The position numbers and the translations under genes were made by a program. A DNA stretch of 64,000 bases from Montifringilla adamsi (lineage: Eukaryota; Chordata; Aves; Passeriformes; Passeridae). Under the pieces are notes generated by a model. It saw only the letters and a program-made list of their open reading frames with translations, made no database searches and was not told the DNA's origin. Positions 27,490 to 39,209 of this stretch are shown here, in pieces. How positions within the stretch are numbered: position 1 is the stretch's first letter; each line of letters opens with the position of its first letter. The DNA lies in the NCBI GenBank assembly GCA_017590115.1, contig JAGGNK010006504.1, forward strand, positions 248,001 through 312,000, given 5' to 3'.

Positions 27490-27645
27490 GTTCTTGTTCT
27501 TGTTCTTGTTCTTGTTCTTCTTCTTCTTCTTCTTCTTCTTCTTCTTCTTCTTCTTCTTCTTCTTTTCTTCCTTCTTTTCTTCCTCTTCTTCCTTCTTCTT
27601 CTCCTTCTTCTTCTTCTTCTTCTGCTTCTGCTGCTGCTCCTGCTA
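27490..27645. repeat. (GTTCTT)n / (TTC)n polypyrimidine microsatellite
   Basis: A GTTCTT hexamer repeat (about 27,490-27,518) grades into a TTC triplet run (about 27,519-27,563) and then imperfect TTC/CCT repeats. The purine strand is GAA-rich. Open frames through it encode only homopolymers and are not genes. Confidence 0.95.
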
Positions 27646-29077
27646 TATGCAGCTTAAGCATGATTTTTGCCTGCTGCAGACAGAGGCAGACAAATGCTGC
27701 TTTTGAGGAAAACAGCACTCTGGCTTAATGAAATTAAAGTCTCCATGGATATTTGTTTTACATTATACATTCTTACAAAAATTACTGCATCAAATAGCTG
27801 TGGGATACTTCAGGATCAAATTCTGGCTTATACCCATCAAACTGTATTCATACCAGTGAAATTAAGCAGTATGAAAGTGAGAGTAATAAGTCACCATCTG
27901 CCTCTATATCCCGTGACATAAAAGAACTAGAACATATTTGATTGTGTAGTTATATTTAAAATACATAATGTTAGTCTGCACATTTGAGTAAACTTGCAGT
28001 CTAGCATATCATGACAAAGAATTAATAGTGTGATAACACTGGCATATGATAGAAGCAGTGTAAGTATTTTTTACAAAGCAAACATTGTCTTTAAATGGGA
28101 GCACACAAGCTAGCTGAAAGAAGAAACAGTTAGAGATTTATTTAATATCAAAAGAGCAGGAAAAGCATGCTTAAGTCCACAACAGCCTTGCAGCTTGGGT
28201 GGGTTTCACTTGATCCTTAGAAAAGTATACAAAGCCTTATACTCTGATCTTCTGCTGTATAATGCTATACCAAGTAGAATCTCCAAGCCTCAGACAGACA
28301 GCTTTCCTGTGGGAAAATCCCTAACTTTTCTTTATAATCATGAATCTTGCTAGGGGCAAGCAGAAAGAACATTTTAGTGATTAAGCATAGGATAGATTCT
28401 TTCAAAATGTCTTTGAGGAGGGTTAGCTTAGTCATTAGATATGTAGTATTTTTAAACATCCTGGATCAGCTCTTCAAACTATGCCCCAGCTTCTTTGTGC
28501 TGTGGGTGTGGTACAAAAGAAAGAAGCTGCCCTTGCAGGTCTCTGTCGCACCTCCCTGAGCTTCTGCTGTGTTGTGAATCTGGACACAGCAGTGCACCTA
28601 ATCAAGGCAAAATGTAAGAAGGAAAACTGCTACAGTTTCCTCACTTGCATTTAAACTCTGGCTTAGATGGCATTGAACTATTCTGTAGCATATCTATTGT
28701 ATGCTGATGAAAAATATTATCAGAATGAACTCCTAAACATTAAAACCTCATTATACTGAGAGAAGAAACCATGAGGTTGCCCTTGTGCCCTGCTCACCCT
28801 TGTCCTTAGTTTCACTGTTTTATTTTTCATGAATAATAGTGAAAATCAGCATGCTGCTAAATATTTATATTGACCACACCACCCTACCACTATTTTCCAT
28901 AACATTGTAGCTGATCATTTTAAACACTTGGAACAACAGTTTCCATTAAAAACGCTGGTAAGATTCTTTTGCACTCTCTGATTCAACCTTCCATTGCCTA
29001 GAGATTTCTCCTAATATTCATGGAGTCAGTTGCATTACAAATTGCAATTATTATCCAAATTATACTTACAATGTGCT

Positions 29078-29101
29078 TTTAGACAAGTCTACTTGTCTAA
29101 A
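29078..29101. repeat. 24-bp near-perfect palindrome
   Basis: The arm TTTAGACAAGT, a 2-base centre, and the exact reverse-complement arm. A second hairpin (CTGTGTAAG / CTTACACAG, 29,187-29,212) lies about 90 bases downstream. Confidence 0.9.
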
Positions 29102-30639
29102 GCTGCTGGTGTTTGACTGACTCTGTAGAACTGAATAAAGCAAGGATTACCAAACTTAATTTGAAGAAGTTACAGTACTTAGAGTTCTGTGTAAGGTCAA
29201 GTTCTTACACAGGAAAAGTTCAATTGCTCACAAACTGCACTGAACAGTTGCACAACAAATACAAGAGTCTGGAAATTTCTCAGTAAGCTGTGGTATTCCT
29301 GATACAAATATGACAAGGAACTTCTGAGAAGCTCAGGAAGAGGAGACAATATCTACTAGTACTCAAGAAAGAAACACAACAGTTACAGATAGAAGAGAAA
29401 AACTGTAAAAACAGCTATTACAGACACTAAGAGAGTATTTTTGAAAATTAAATGTTCTAACTCTAACCACTAAGTAGAAGATAGGCACAAAACCTTACCC
29501 ATATTGTTGAAATAATTACCTCTACAATCTCTTCTTCCTCACTTCCCAAGAAGACTTGCTCATGTGCTGCAGGTCAACGTATTCTGGCTACATTGGCCAC
29601 AGGCAATACCAGAGAACACCAGAGAACTCAGAAGCAGAGACTTGGAAAGACTTGCTGGCAGGCATTTCTTTTCCATTTTCATATTGTGTCTGCTCCAGCT
29701 TGTAACTGGCTACTGCAGGTTTCAGGTGTGGACAGGTTGTGCAGGTAGATGCCCATGTTCTCACGCACACAGGTCAAAATTATGCTTTAAAGCTCCACTT
29801 GGAGACAAAGCACTAACTAAGCACTGGCTAGCAGAGCTCTGTGAACACTGGTCTCATGTTGCCAGCAAGGTATAATGCTTAGAGAACAGACGTGGCACTC
29901 TGAGTTGTAACACAGAGCAACAAATTTGCTGTAACAGATCATTGCAAGGACATGTGCCAGGGCATGGATCAAAAGCATCTTCATCCATTGATAACAAATG
30001 TCTTAGAAGTAAATGAAGGGGAAGTGTTCTGGGGAACCTGTCTTTCATCTGCTGAGATGGGATCACCTAACTGCTGTCAAAATAACAGTAATGCTTCCAG
30101 TTCAGCAGCCAGCAGAGTCCCTAGTGAGCAGGGCAGGTACAAGTTCTGTTCTACCTACTGGAAGTGTCCTCCAAGCTGTGGCAGTTCCTTCAGCTGATTC
30201 CAACCAAGCTGTGGCCAGAGAGCTTGCAGTCATTTCTCAGTCTCACCCACACACTTGGCAAGGCACTTGACAGCAATGACCAAGTTAAACGAGGCAGAGA
30301 TTCACAGTCTCCCTTTTCCATTGCAGGAACCCTACAGACCACTCTGATGCTGCTGAAAGATGGAAGCTGTCCAGATCTTTCCTCCTGAGGAGACTTTGGA
30401 CCCCTTAGACACTCTTCACAGTGGTAGCCACTCAAAGAGGAGCAGATATGTTTAAGTAGTTAGGGCCCAAAATGGGACCCGCAAAACTTTGTTTAGCAGA
30501 TGACCCTTCCCAGAGATGAATGACCTCTACAGAAGACCCAGATTTCTATGTTGGAGTTTCCTAAACACTCAGAGCTCAGCTTGCAGGGATGCCTAGTGTG
30601 TTCTGACAAGCCACATGCTTCAGGCAAGAGCCTTTCTCC

Positions 30640-30745
30640 AAATTATAGAAATAGAAAATCATTACATTTGGAAAACACCTCTGAGATCATTGAGTCGAAC
30701 CAATTGAGCTCATAGATGCTTTCCATGACAGAAGTTTCTACCTTC
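30640..30745 (-). mobile_element. CR1 LINE 3' scrap, reverse orientation
   Basis: The plus strand reads ATTATAGAAATAGAAAATC, then ACACCTCTGAGATCATTGAG and TCGAACC. This is the reverse complement of the avian CR1 3' terminus (hallmark: AGATCAT-GAGTC-AACC next to a TCATAGAAT-type tail). Only about 100 bases are recognisable. Confidence 0.65.
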
Positions 30746-33700
30746 AAGCTCTTGATTCCTTTCCCCAGCCTCAGCTCTACTGCTGAATAACTTTAGTGAG
30801 TGGGATGGAAGCACCCCACCAGACACACAGCAGATTCACACGTACACAGGAGTGCCTTGCATGGTGGAGGGATGCATGGCTTTATCAGGCATGGAGGGAG
30901 TTTGGAATGAGGTTTGCCTGGTTTCTTAACATGGTTATCCTAAATAAATGCTGAAAGCACTGATCTCTTTTAGAGCAGGGGGAGCTACTGTTCCAGGCAG
31001 CTTCTGAAGTTAAAAATAATACCTTGCAAAAGTCAAATTTAAAAAACAAAAAAATTAGTGTGTGCACTTAAGAAAGAGCCTTGGCTGTAAATTCTGAGAG
31101 GAGAGGAATGACTCCCAGTAGCACTGGGGCCCATGCCCTTTACCAGCAGAACCTTTCCAAAGAGGGTGCAGTGTGCTGAGTCCTGGCTGTATGGACAGAG
31201 GCCTGTATTCTGTCATGAAGCACATACATGGATCCCATGCTGACTGAGGAGATGGAGAATGCCCAGGAAGAGCTTTGCCCAAGCAAGCCACAATATGCTG
31301 CACATAGATGAGTCTGCAGCACTGGAGTAGGAACACCCCGTGCCAGAGGAAGGACCAAAGAGTGTGGGAATTCAGGAGACGAGGAGCCGGCCAGAGCTGG
31401 GCTCTCGCACATCTGGAGAGTTCCAGGTCACAACCCAAGCAGCGCAGTGGGAAAAGGAGCAGCAACGCATTAAGGCATGGACAGGCAGCCACACTCCTGA
31501 GAACAGACAAGTTTCAAGCTCCCTGACTCAGACTCCCAGCAGCCACTCTGGAGGGGCTTTCATGAAGAGGGCAAAAGCATGACAGAAACACAAGCCCAGG
31601 CCTCTCTACCAGAGGTCTATTTCCACTGTCACAAAGACATGATGAAGTTTATTGGGGACACCTGATCTTTATCCATCATCAAGAAATCAGTTCTCATTGT
31701 GGTCAGGGCCTCTTCCCATGCAGATGTGAGTTTAAGTCAGCTCTATACTTTGGGAACTATCCTGACACAACTTTTTTCAGCATACCTCCAAGGAAGAAAG
31801 TACCTGTCTAATCACCCCCAGAAAAATCAGCTCAACCTATGTTAAAGAGGAGGGAAACCTCCTTTCCCAGAAAAGTTCTGCTGGCTTTTGACACCAGTGA
31901 AACCCTTCACGAGCCCCTGCACATCAAGACTGTGCCATGAAATGAGGGCTCCAGTGCCAGAGATCCTTGTCAGGGTGTCACAGAGTCTGTGGAATGATGC
32001 AGGCAGATATAAACCACTTCCAACCTCCCTTTTTATCTTCCATGTTTTTCTTAAAATTGTATTTACCAATAAACTGCACCTGGCAGCTTCACTGACCTAA
32101 CTGGAATCACTGATTATTTGTTTGTTTTAGACTCCACAGTCACAAGAGTTCATACATCCTCTGGCTCCATTCACTTGTATTGCCAAATAACAAATATCTT
32201 GCAATATTTAAAAAAATGTATAAAAACAAATATTGACTAAAGGGCAACTCAAATTTGCACCACCTCAATAACAGAAATTATTAAAACTGGATCAGGTAAC
32301 TTACCAAACTTAATTCATCTTTAACTAGTTACGTTTTTATTCTCTGCTTGATCAACAGCTGCTTTAATTACTGCCTTTTGACCAGCACTATATTAAAAAG
32401 TGTATCAAAAATAAAAATATCTGCTGAAATATAAGGTAATATAAGGTATAGAGTTATCTTATTCTATAATAATAATTAAAGGCAAATAAAACTCAGTGAA
32501 TGAACATATTGCTTTAGTGACTATAATAGACAGACAAGCATTGCATCTTGCAGAACAAGACTTTCAGTTTTCAGGGGTTTTTGGTTTTCCAGGGGTTTTC
32601 CATCTGCACTCAGTCCTTGCAATCTAAAATTTGCAGTGATAATTGCAATGCTGCTACTTGTCATGATCTTTCATTCTTAATGCCAGTTTCTTCTATGAAG
32701 CACCTACTGAATGAAGAGACCAAATTCTCCTGTGAAAGTTGGCAACAATTTCGCCATAGAAATAATAGGAATAAGTGCAGTGTTGAAAAAATAATTTTAT
32801 CATAATTTAGTATTTATAAGACACAAGGCTTTCTGTCTATGTTAGTCAGTTATTACTGCAGAGTTGTATTAACATCACTGTGGTTTTTTATTTACTTTTA
32901 TGTGCTACAAAGGTTACAGAATTGCACTAAGGACATGTGAAGAGCACAGTCCATTGTGTTAGGCACTACATGTCTGTGGAGAAGCCATAAGCATCCTCAA
33001 GTAAATACCTGCTTAAATGACACAATGATTTCAGAAATAAATGCTTTTCTATAGGCAAAATGTTCACTAGGAAAAAATGTCAAACTGATGAAGAATAATT
33101 TTGATTTAATAGTAGTAAGAAGTAGCATCTGTCCTTCAAAATCTTCTGGGCTTGTGGTTTGTTTTTCTTGTTTGGTGGGTTATTTTGTCTTTTTTTTTTT
33201 TTTTTTTTGTTTTTTTTTTTTTTTTTTTTTTCTGTTTTTTTTGGGGGGTGGAACAGGGGTGGGGGGAATGATGGTGAAGGCGGGTTGGTTTTTTGGTAGT
33301 GATCTGGTAAGTTAAATTAAAACTACAAGCACCTTTGCCTAATGTAATCAGTTTTGGAGAGGCAATTCACTGTGGGAGCGAGAACCCCAATGTTGAAATT
33401 TCACTTCCAGGACTAATTTAATGACCTGCTTTGAAGTACCTCATAATAGCATTGGTACCAGAAAGAAATATGATATGTAGCAATCCTTGCAAAAATCTAA
33501 ATGTTCTTTCCTTTGCTACTATATAATTGGCAGGGATGGCTGACTTTGAAATGGGATGGGCTCAACTGAATTGAGGACACATGAGTCTCTAAAAGCCCAT
33601 TGGGACTTTACTCAGAAAAAAAAAAAATTAAGAGCAGAGCATAAAACAGCTGTGCTTATTGGAATGACAGGCAAAGATGCCTTGAAAATGTATTCATTAG

Positions 33701-36059
33701 AAGAAAAACAGTGAACAGAGATTTCAAAACACTGCTCCTGTATGAACAGTGGGAGTTAAGATATTTTCCTAGTTTACTCTACATAGTAAACCAGTAAGAT
33801 CTGGACCCAGTGCTTGACTGAAACCTATCTATTTAAGCTAATACAAGAGCTTGAGCTTTCTGATCACAAAGTGCTCAATCCTGATCATCCTGACTTAATT
33901 ATCAGAACTAGCCACAGATTTCAGAGAGAAGAGGCCCAGCCCTGAATAAGGTTACTTGAGTAACTGAAAAAACTCTAGCCTTTCAAGTGCTCATATTTTC
34001 AAAAGGAAGACCTACATCATTAGAACACCTCAGATCCCACTGACTGTGCTGTGTGTGAAGTTTGGGATCATTCTGCAATAGCAAATTGGGCAGCTGCCAA
34101 GCTCAGAATGAGCCTGAACTTAAGTCATACCAGTAAGGTCAATCCTGCAAAACCTTCCTTACTTCATATCAAAAAGGTGAAATACATGCCAATCAGACCT
34201 TCAGACCTGGTATGGGGCTAATTCCATTAGGTTTTTCCAAGAGTTCTCTCCCTTATAATATAACATAGGTAATTTGTATATAGTCTTCTACCCCAAGACT
34301 TGCACATAGGAAATTTCCCTTAGGCAGGAATGAGCGAGACAGGAAGTGGTTGTTTTATTTTAGACTATTCTATACATTAAAAAGAGTTATTATCCTATTT
34401 CTGATTCCCACAGCAAGCAAGATGCTTTTACTGATGCATCAATATCATAATAGGGGGTTTTGTCTTATAATAGAAAATTGTATCATTTAAATTAAAATAT
34501 AGAAGAAGAATCAGGGTGGTAGAAAGGAAATTACTTTTTCCTACAAAATCACAACAGTGATTTTACATGACTCTATACGATTTCTATACAGATTTTATAC
34601 ACTGATTTTTTACCCACATGTCTAGAAGGTTTTTGTCATTAGCTTCAATAAGAGCTGGACTTGAGCCTTCAAAGCCATGCATTCCTGCCTCACTAGAGGT
34701 TAGCAGCAAATATTTCACTACCTTCTCAGAAGGCCCTGTGTAAACTGGAAAGTTTATTCCTGCAATTTCTGATTCACCAGAGTGCTCTAATATTAATTAC
34801 TTCAGATTACTTACAGAAAGATCTTCAATGTGTGAGACCTCAGATTGTGTCTACAAGTTGGGGGGAAAATGTTTGGCCTCCAAATTTTAGAGTATTTTTA
34901 AGTGACATATATATTGTAAGATCTTCTACATATCATCATATCTTTGTAAAAAAGGTTAATTTATGGGCTGTAGTTAAAACCTTCATAAACTTTTCAAGTT
35001 AATTCCCACCATATTTTACTTTATCATGCACTGTGACATGTCAGCATTATCTCTATATACCTGCTAAGTTTAACACTTTTCAAACAACACCTTGTATTTG
35101 TGACAGTTAAAAATAAACACAAAATTTTACCCATGAGAAAAAAAAAAAAAAAAAACCAGGATCATGGTTAAATCCTCTTCTAGGAAATGCTGCCGTTTTG
35201 ATCCTGAATTCCCTGAGTTACTGGGAATTTGAAATGGCTTAAATGTGTTTGATGGAAAATTATTCCAAAATCCTTTGAATATAATTTGCTCTATACATGA
35301 GGAAATTTGCAACTACTAAATCTAGAAAACAGCGCTTATTCACAAGCCTCCTAAACTGCACAGAGAGAGTCCTACCCACTGGTAAATTTTGTAATTCCAC
35401 ATTAGCAGACTCAATTACAATATCCACTGCAAATAGCATATCAGTGCATCATAGTTACAGCAATCAGCTCCCAAAATGGGATATCATGGCCCTGAACTCA
35501 ACCACACTGAGAAACAGCACAGAGTTTGAAGAGGAATTACACAGCACATCAGCTTGCATTTCAGCAGAAAAACAGCAATGGCAGTGGATGGGCTCATGCA
35601 CTGTTCAGGAATCTGAAAACCCACTATCCAGCCACTCAGCACTCCAGGAGAATTTGAAATCTCAAAAAAACCCCAAATGACTAAATGGAATGAGTGACAT
35701 CCAAGCAAAAGATGCCTCTTTCTCTTCACTTTCAAATGCTGCTTACTTTTGAGTTAAATGCTTTTATTGATTCTAACCACCTAAAACAAGCTTTACAGCT
35801 TGCAATATTCACAAATCCAGCATGAAGGACTGATACAGAAGGCAGTGTTCTAGTCCCGAAGAAGATCTTTTATCTAAACTGACTTCCTCTCATTTAATTG
35901 ATTTGCTTTGATCATTCCTTAAGGTTCACCAGCAAGAGTGAGTTTGGAAAATTTTACCCATTCTCTGCAAAACGTCAACTGAGAAAAAAAAAATCCAAAA
36001 AATTAGTAGTGACAAACACACACAGAGTGGAGGGGGTGTTGTGATGGGGGTCGAGAAAG

Positions 36060-36950
36060 CAGCAGTTCTGACCCCAGCGGGGCTTGAGTGTGCACTGCCA
36101 CTTCCTGCTGCAGAGGTGGCCCTTCGGTGCCCGGGGGCGAGCGGGGCACTGCAGTGGCAAGCAGCTGGCTGTGGGTTTGGCTGGGCAGCCCTCCGGTCAC
36201 CCCTGCCCGGCGGCCGGGGCTGGGGGAGGCCGGGCCGCAGCAGCGGCGGCTCGGGAACAACAAAGTGGGCTGTAAAGCCTCCAGGTGGTGGGTGTATTTG
36301 TTGTCCTGTCTGGGAGGTGCGGTGGCTCCCCGGCCCCGGCAGATCCTAGTGCTGCTGTGGACATTAAGAAAAGTCTCTTTTGGCTGATTCCAAAACCAGA
36401 TAAGGAGCCGCCGAGTCACCAGCTATGTCTAGACACCGGACCTCACAAGTCAAACGGCTTGTTTGGATTAGCCTTGGAGATCTACCGACCTGAACAGCCC
36501 TCCTAAAGAAAAGCCACAGTAACACCCTATTTTCCTCTCCCCATTGCCACACGAGGTCTGCCCGGAGATAGTAGTCGAGTTCTGCTTTGGTCCATGTCAC
36601 TTATTTCTGGAAAATTTTCTGTCTTCTCTCTTTCCCACAAACACACCTTACCCCTGTTTTGTCTTTCAGAAGAAAATAAAACAAAGAAGAAGAGACACTC
36701 CAGAAAAAAAAAAAAAAAAATCCTGGTTTGCAGCCTTCCTCCTTCTTTCCCTCCTTTCTTCCCCACGCCACACACCCCAGAAAAGAGCCGGAGCTGCAGG
36801 TGGCTCATCCAGCGGCAGCCGCGGCGGAGTGAGGCCGGGCCGCCCGCTGGAGCTACTGCCCCGGTGCTGCCGATCCCAGGAGAACCGGCCCGGCGCGGGG
36901 TGAGCGGCGCGGATCTGCCGCGGCAAGGCTGTGCCCCCTCCTTGTCTCCT
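36060..36950. promoter_or_regulatory. CpG-rich region downstream of ISL1
   Basis: Two CpG-dense cores (about 36,060-36,350 and 36,780-36,940) are separated by less GC-rich sequence with a 19-base A-run near 36,703. No coding gene was recognised. Together with the 38.4-kb island and the TATA box at 37,045 it is a candidate promoter region. Confidence 0.5.
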
Positions 36951-37044
36951 TCGTCCTCCCTCCCTAGCCTATAGACTGCACTTCCTTGGTGCCCTTAGCC
37001 CCTGCAAGAAAATTTAAGGAAATTGACAGGACAGTGTAGCGTGA

Positions 37045-37052
37045 TATAAAAG
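37045..37052 (+). promoter_or_regulatory. TATA box, candidate plus-strand promoter
   Basis: TATAAAAG in the context GTGATATAAAAGCAGC, lying between CpG-rich blocks, would place a start near 37,075. A good splice-donor match, GGGAG|GTGAGG, follows at 37,310. The putative transcript would run toward the ISL1 3' end, convergent with it. No protein product was recognised; a non-coding RNA is one possibility. Confidence 0.3.
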
Positions 37053-38374
37053 CAGCATCTCTAGGCTGGAATGCTGAGCAGAGCAGGATCCAGAGCCTGC
37101 CTCGAGCTCCCGCACGGGTGGAAGGCTCGGAGAAAAGCACCTATTGATTTTATACGCTTCGCTCCTAGCTAATGAGGGCATATACCGTGCAATATGGGAA
37201 GATCGGGTATACAGGAGAGTTTTCTCCACTCCCCACTACCCCCACCACCACACCGGAGCCTGCTTCCTTGGGAACTGCCTTCTCCTCCTGCACTTCACAA
37301 GCCCTGGGAGGTGAGGAGTGATCCTCCAGAAGGGCCGGCACACTGGGAGCTGTTAAGTTTATGTTTGTGGCGCCTGAGCTCAAACAGTCATTCAGTGGCT
37401 TGCTCTGTTATCAAGAAAACAACAATCAGGAACAATCAGTAAACAGGATCTCTTTCCAGCCCCTTTATTAACTACTTACAGCTCCGCTAAAGCACGCAAA
37501 GCGCCCAGCAGCAGCATCTCTCACCGTGAAACGCTTTCGGCGTTTCGGGCGTGTAGAGAGGGCCAGGGAGGAACAGTGCCCGTGAAACCCACTCGGCAGC
37601 AGGACCCTGACCCCTCCCCAGCTCCGTCCCGGGCTCTGTGCTGGGGCTGGGGATGCTGCGGCCTGAGGTCTGGCATCGCCTGAAGGCCCCCTAGTCCTTC
37701 CCTGACATCCGTTCTTAGGTAGCCCAGCGTGAATTCGTCAATATATGTATTCATACAGATGTATATAAATGCAAACACTTACTGTTGACGTGTTTAATTG
37801 ATCTCAACTCTGGAATGCACGTACCCGGCTTCTGCGTCACACTGCCACGTTGGTTGGAGATGCTGAGAGCTAATTAACCTGGGTACAAACATTGAAATGA
37901 GAAGAGTTTGAATATTGATCTCAGTGCGTGCAAAGTCCTCAGAGAAATTATAGCGGGCTTATTTGACACTATTAAGAATAGCCGCAGCAAGAACTAAACC
38001 GGCAGATCTGAGACTGCTAATCATCACTCTCGGTCCAGACAGGAAAGAGGAATCAGAGCAGAAACCTGACAGAGCACATACATTTCATGAAAGAGGATCT
38101 TTTCTCTCGCTTACAAAAATCCTGCTGCCCAAGCTCAGGAAGTGCCCTACCGAAGGCACTAGGAGGATCCGCTTGGAAGTTTGTCTTTATTCACTTCAGG
38201 GTGGAAAACGCTCGAAAGTTTGTGGGGCCTCACAAATGCATGTAATGAAAAAGGGAATCAAAGGCCATAGAAGAAAGAAAAAAAAAAGGGGGGGGGGGAA
38301 ACACAAGCAAACAAAAAACCCCCCCCCACAACCTCTGAAAATCAGACGAGTATTGTTGAACCAAAGTTTCGAGG

Positions 38375-39150
38375 GTGGAGTTCCGGGATGACCGCGGGTG
38401 TGGGGGGCCACAGTGGCCGTGGGGACGTGGAGACCCCGGAGTGGCCGCCGCAGGAGCGACCCGATTCTTCCTACCCCCGGACAGGGTTGGGGTCTCAGCC
38501 CTCTGCGGGGGTGCAGGCAGGAGCCTGGCGGTGGGTGTGTGTGCAGGCACGTCCCGAGTGGGCCACGGGCCCGCAGCTGCAGAGACACGCTGCTGCCCTG
38601 TGTGTTTCACGGTGCAAGACACTGCTGGCAGCCCAAAAGTCAACCTCCCGGCGGGCGGCTTATCTCGACGACTGCCCCAGCCGCCCGGAGGGCGCGCCGG
38701 GACCGCGGGGCGCCTAGCAGGGCTGGGGGGTCTTTCCCTCGCAAGGACCGACAGCCCAAAGTCTCCTTCCTGCGTGGTAGAGCCGAGGGGCATTCAGCCG
38801 CCCGAAGGTCCTCCCCGGGAGCGGGGGACAGAGGGGCAGCTCTCAGCAGCCCCTCGGAGAGCAGGTTACTGTTTCTCGGAGTCACCCCCCGCCCTGCGTG
38901 ACCCCGCGGAGCGGCCGCTCCTACCACCTACACGTCAGCCTCCCGGCGGGAAGAGGCCAGCGCAAAGGGCCCCAGGTTGCCCTGCCCTTACAGGTTTCCA
39001 GCGCCAGTTACAGACCCTCCCGAGTCGGAGACTCCGTCTCCAAACTCACCCAAGTAAGAGCGACTCCAACAACTTACACGTCAGACCACCGGGCAGAAAT
39101 GATACCCCTTCTCCCTCCCGCCCCCCGAAGCGCCGTACCAATCCTCTGAT
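38375..39150. promoter_or_regulatory. CpG island just beyond the ISL1 3' end
   Basis: CpG- and GC-rich block of nearly 800 bases bordering the AT-rich ISL1 3' UTR. It contains a 271-codon open frame on the plus strand (38,375-39,190) plus long frames in the other phases and on the minus strand. This indicates low stop-codon density rather than a gene. The frame shows no recognisable domain. Confidence 0.6.
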
Positions 39151-39203
39151 CCTGCATGAAAACACAAGGGTTACTGATCACACAGTTTAAGGTAGATTTC
39201 ATA

Positions 39204-39209
39204 TTTATT
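39204..39209 (-). terminator. ISL1: Most distal candidate poly(A) signal of ISL1
   Basis: AATAAA on the minus strand, within an AT-rich stretch immediately before the downstream CpG island. It is the last hexamer before composition changes. Nearer signals at 40183-40188, 40216-40221 and 40380-40385 are equally good matches, and which one is used is unknown. Confidence 0.3.

Larger units (their letters stand above)
27650..36059. other. Intergenic DNA downstream of ISL1
   Basis: Mostly AT-rich, with GC-richer sequence at about 29,560-31,600 that shows open frames up to 151 codons but no recognisable domain. T-rich runs lie at 33,191-33,240. Apart from the CR1 scrap at 30.64 kb I see no element or gene. 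Confidence 0.5.

Noticed and set aside
27347..27728. Poly-Glu/poly-Ser/poly-Phe frames up to 123 codons
   Set aside because: They are translations of the TTC/GAA microsatellite.
31055..31510. 151-codon minus-strand frame
   Set aside because: No recognisable domain, no splice or promoter context, and competing frames on the other strand.
38375..39190. 271-codon open frame on the plus strand in the 38.4-kb CpG island
   Set aside because: Overlapping long frames exist in other phases and on the other strand, no domain is recognisable, and it crosses into AT-rich DNA. Base composition explains it.
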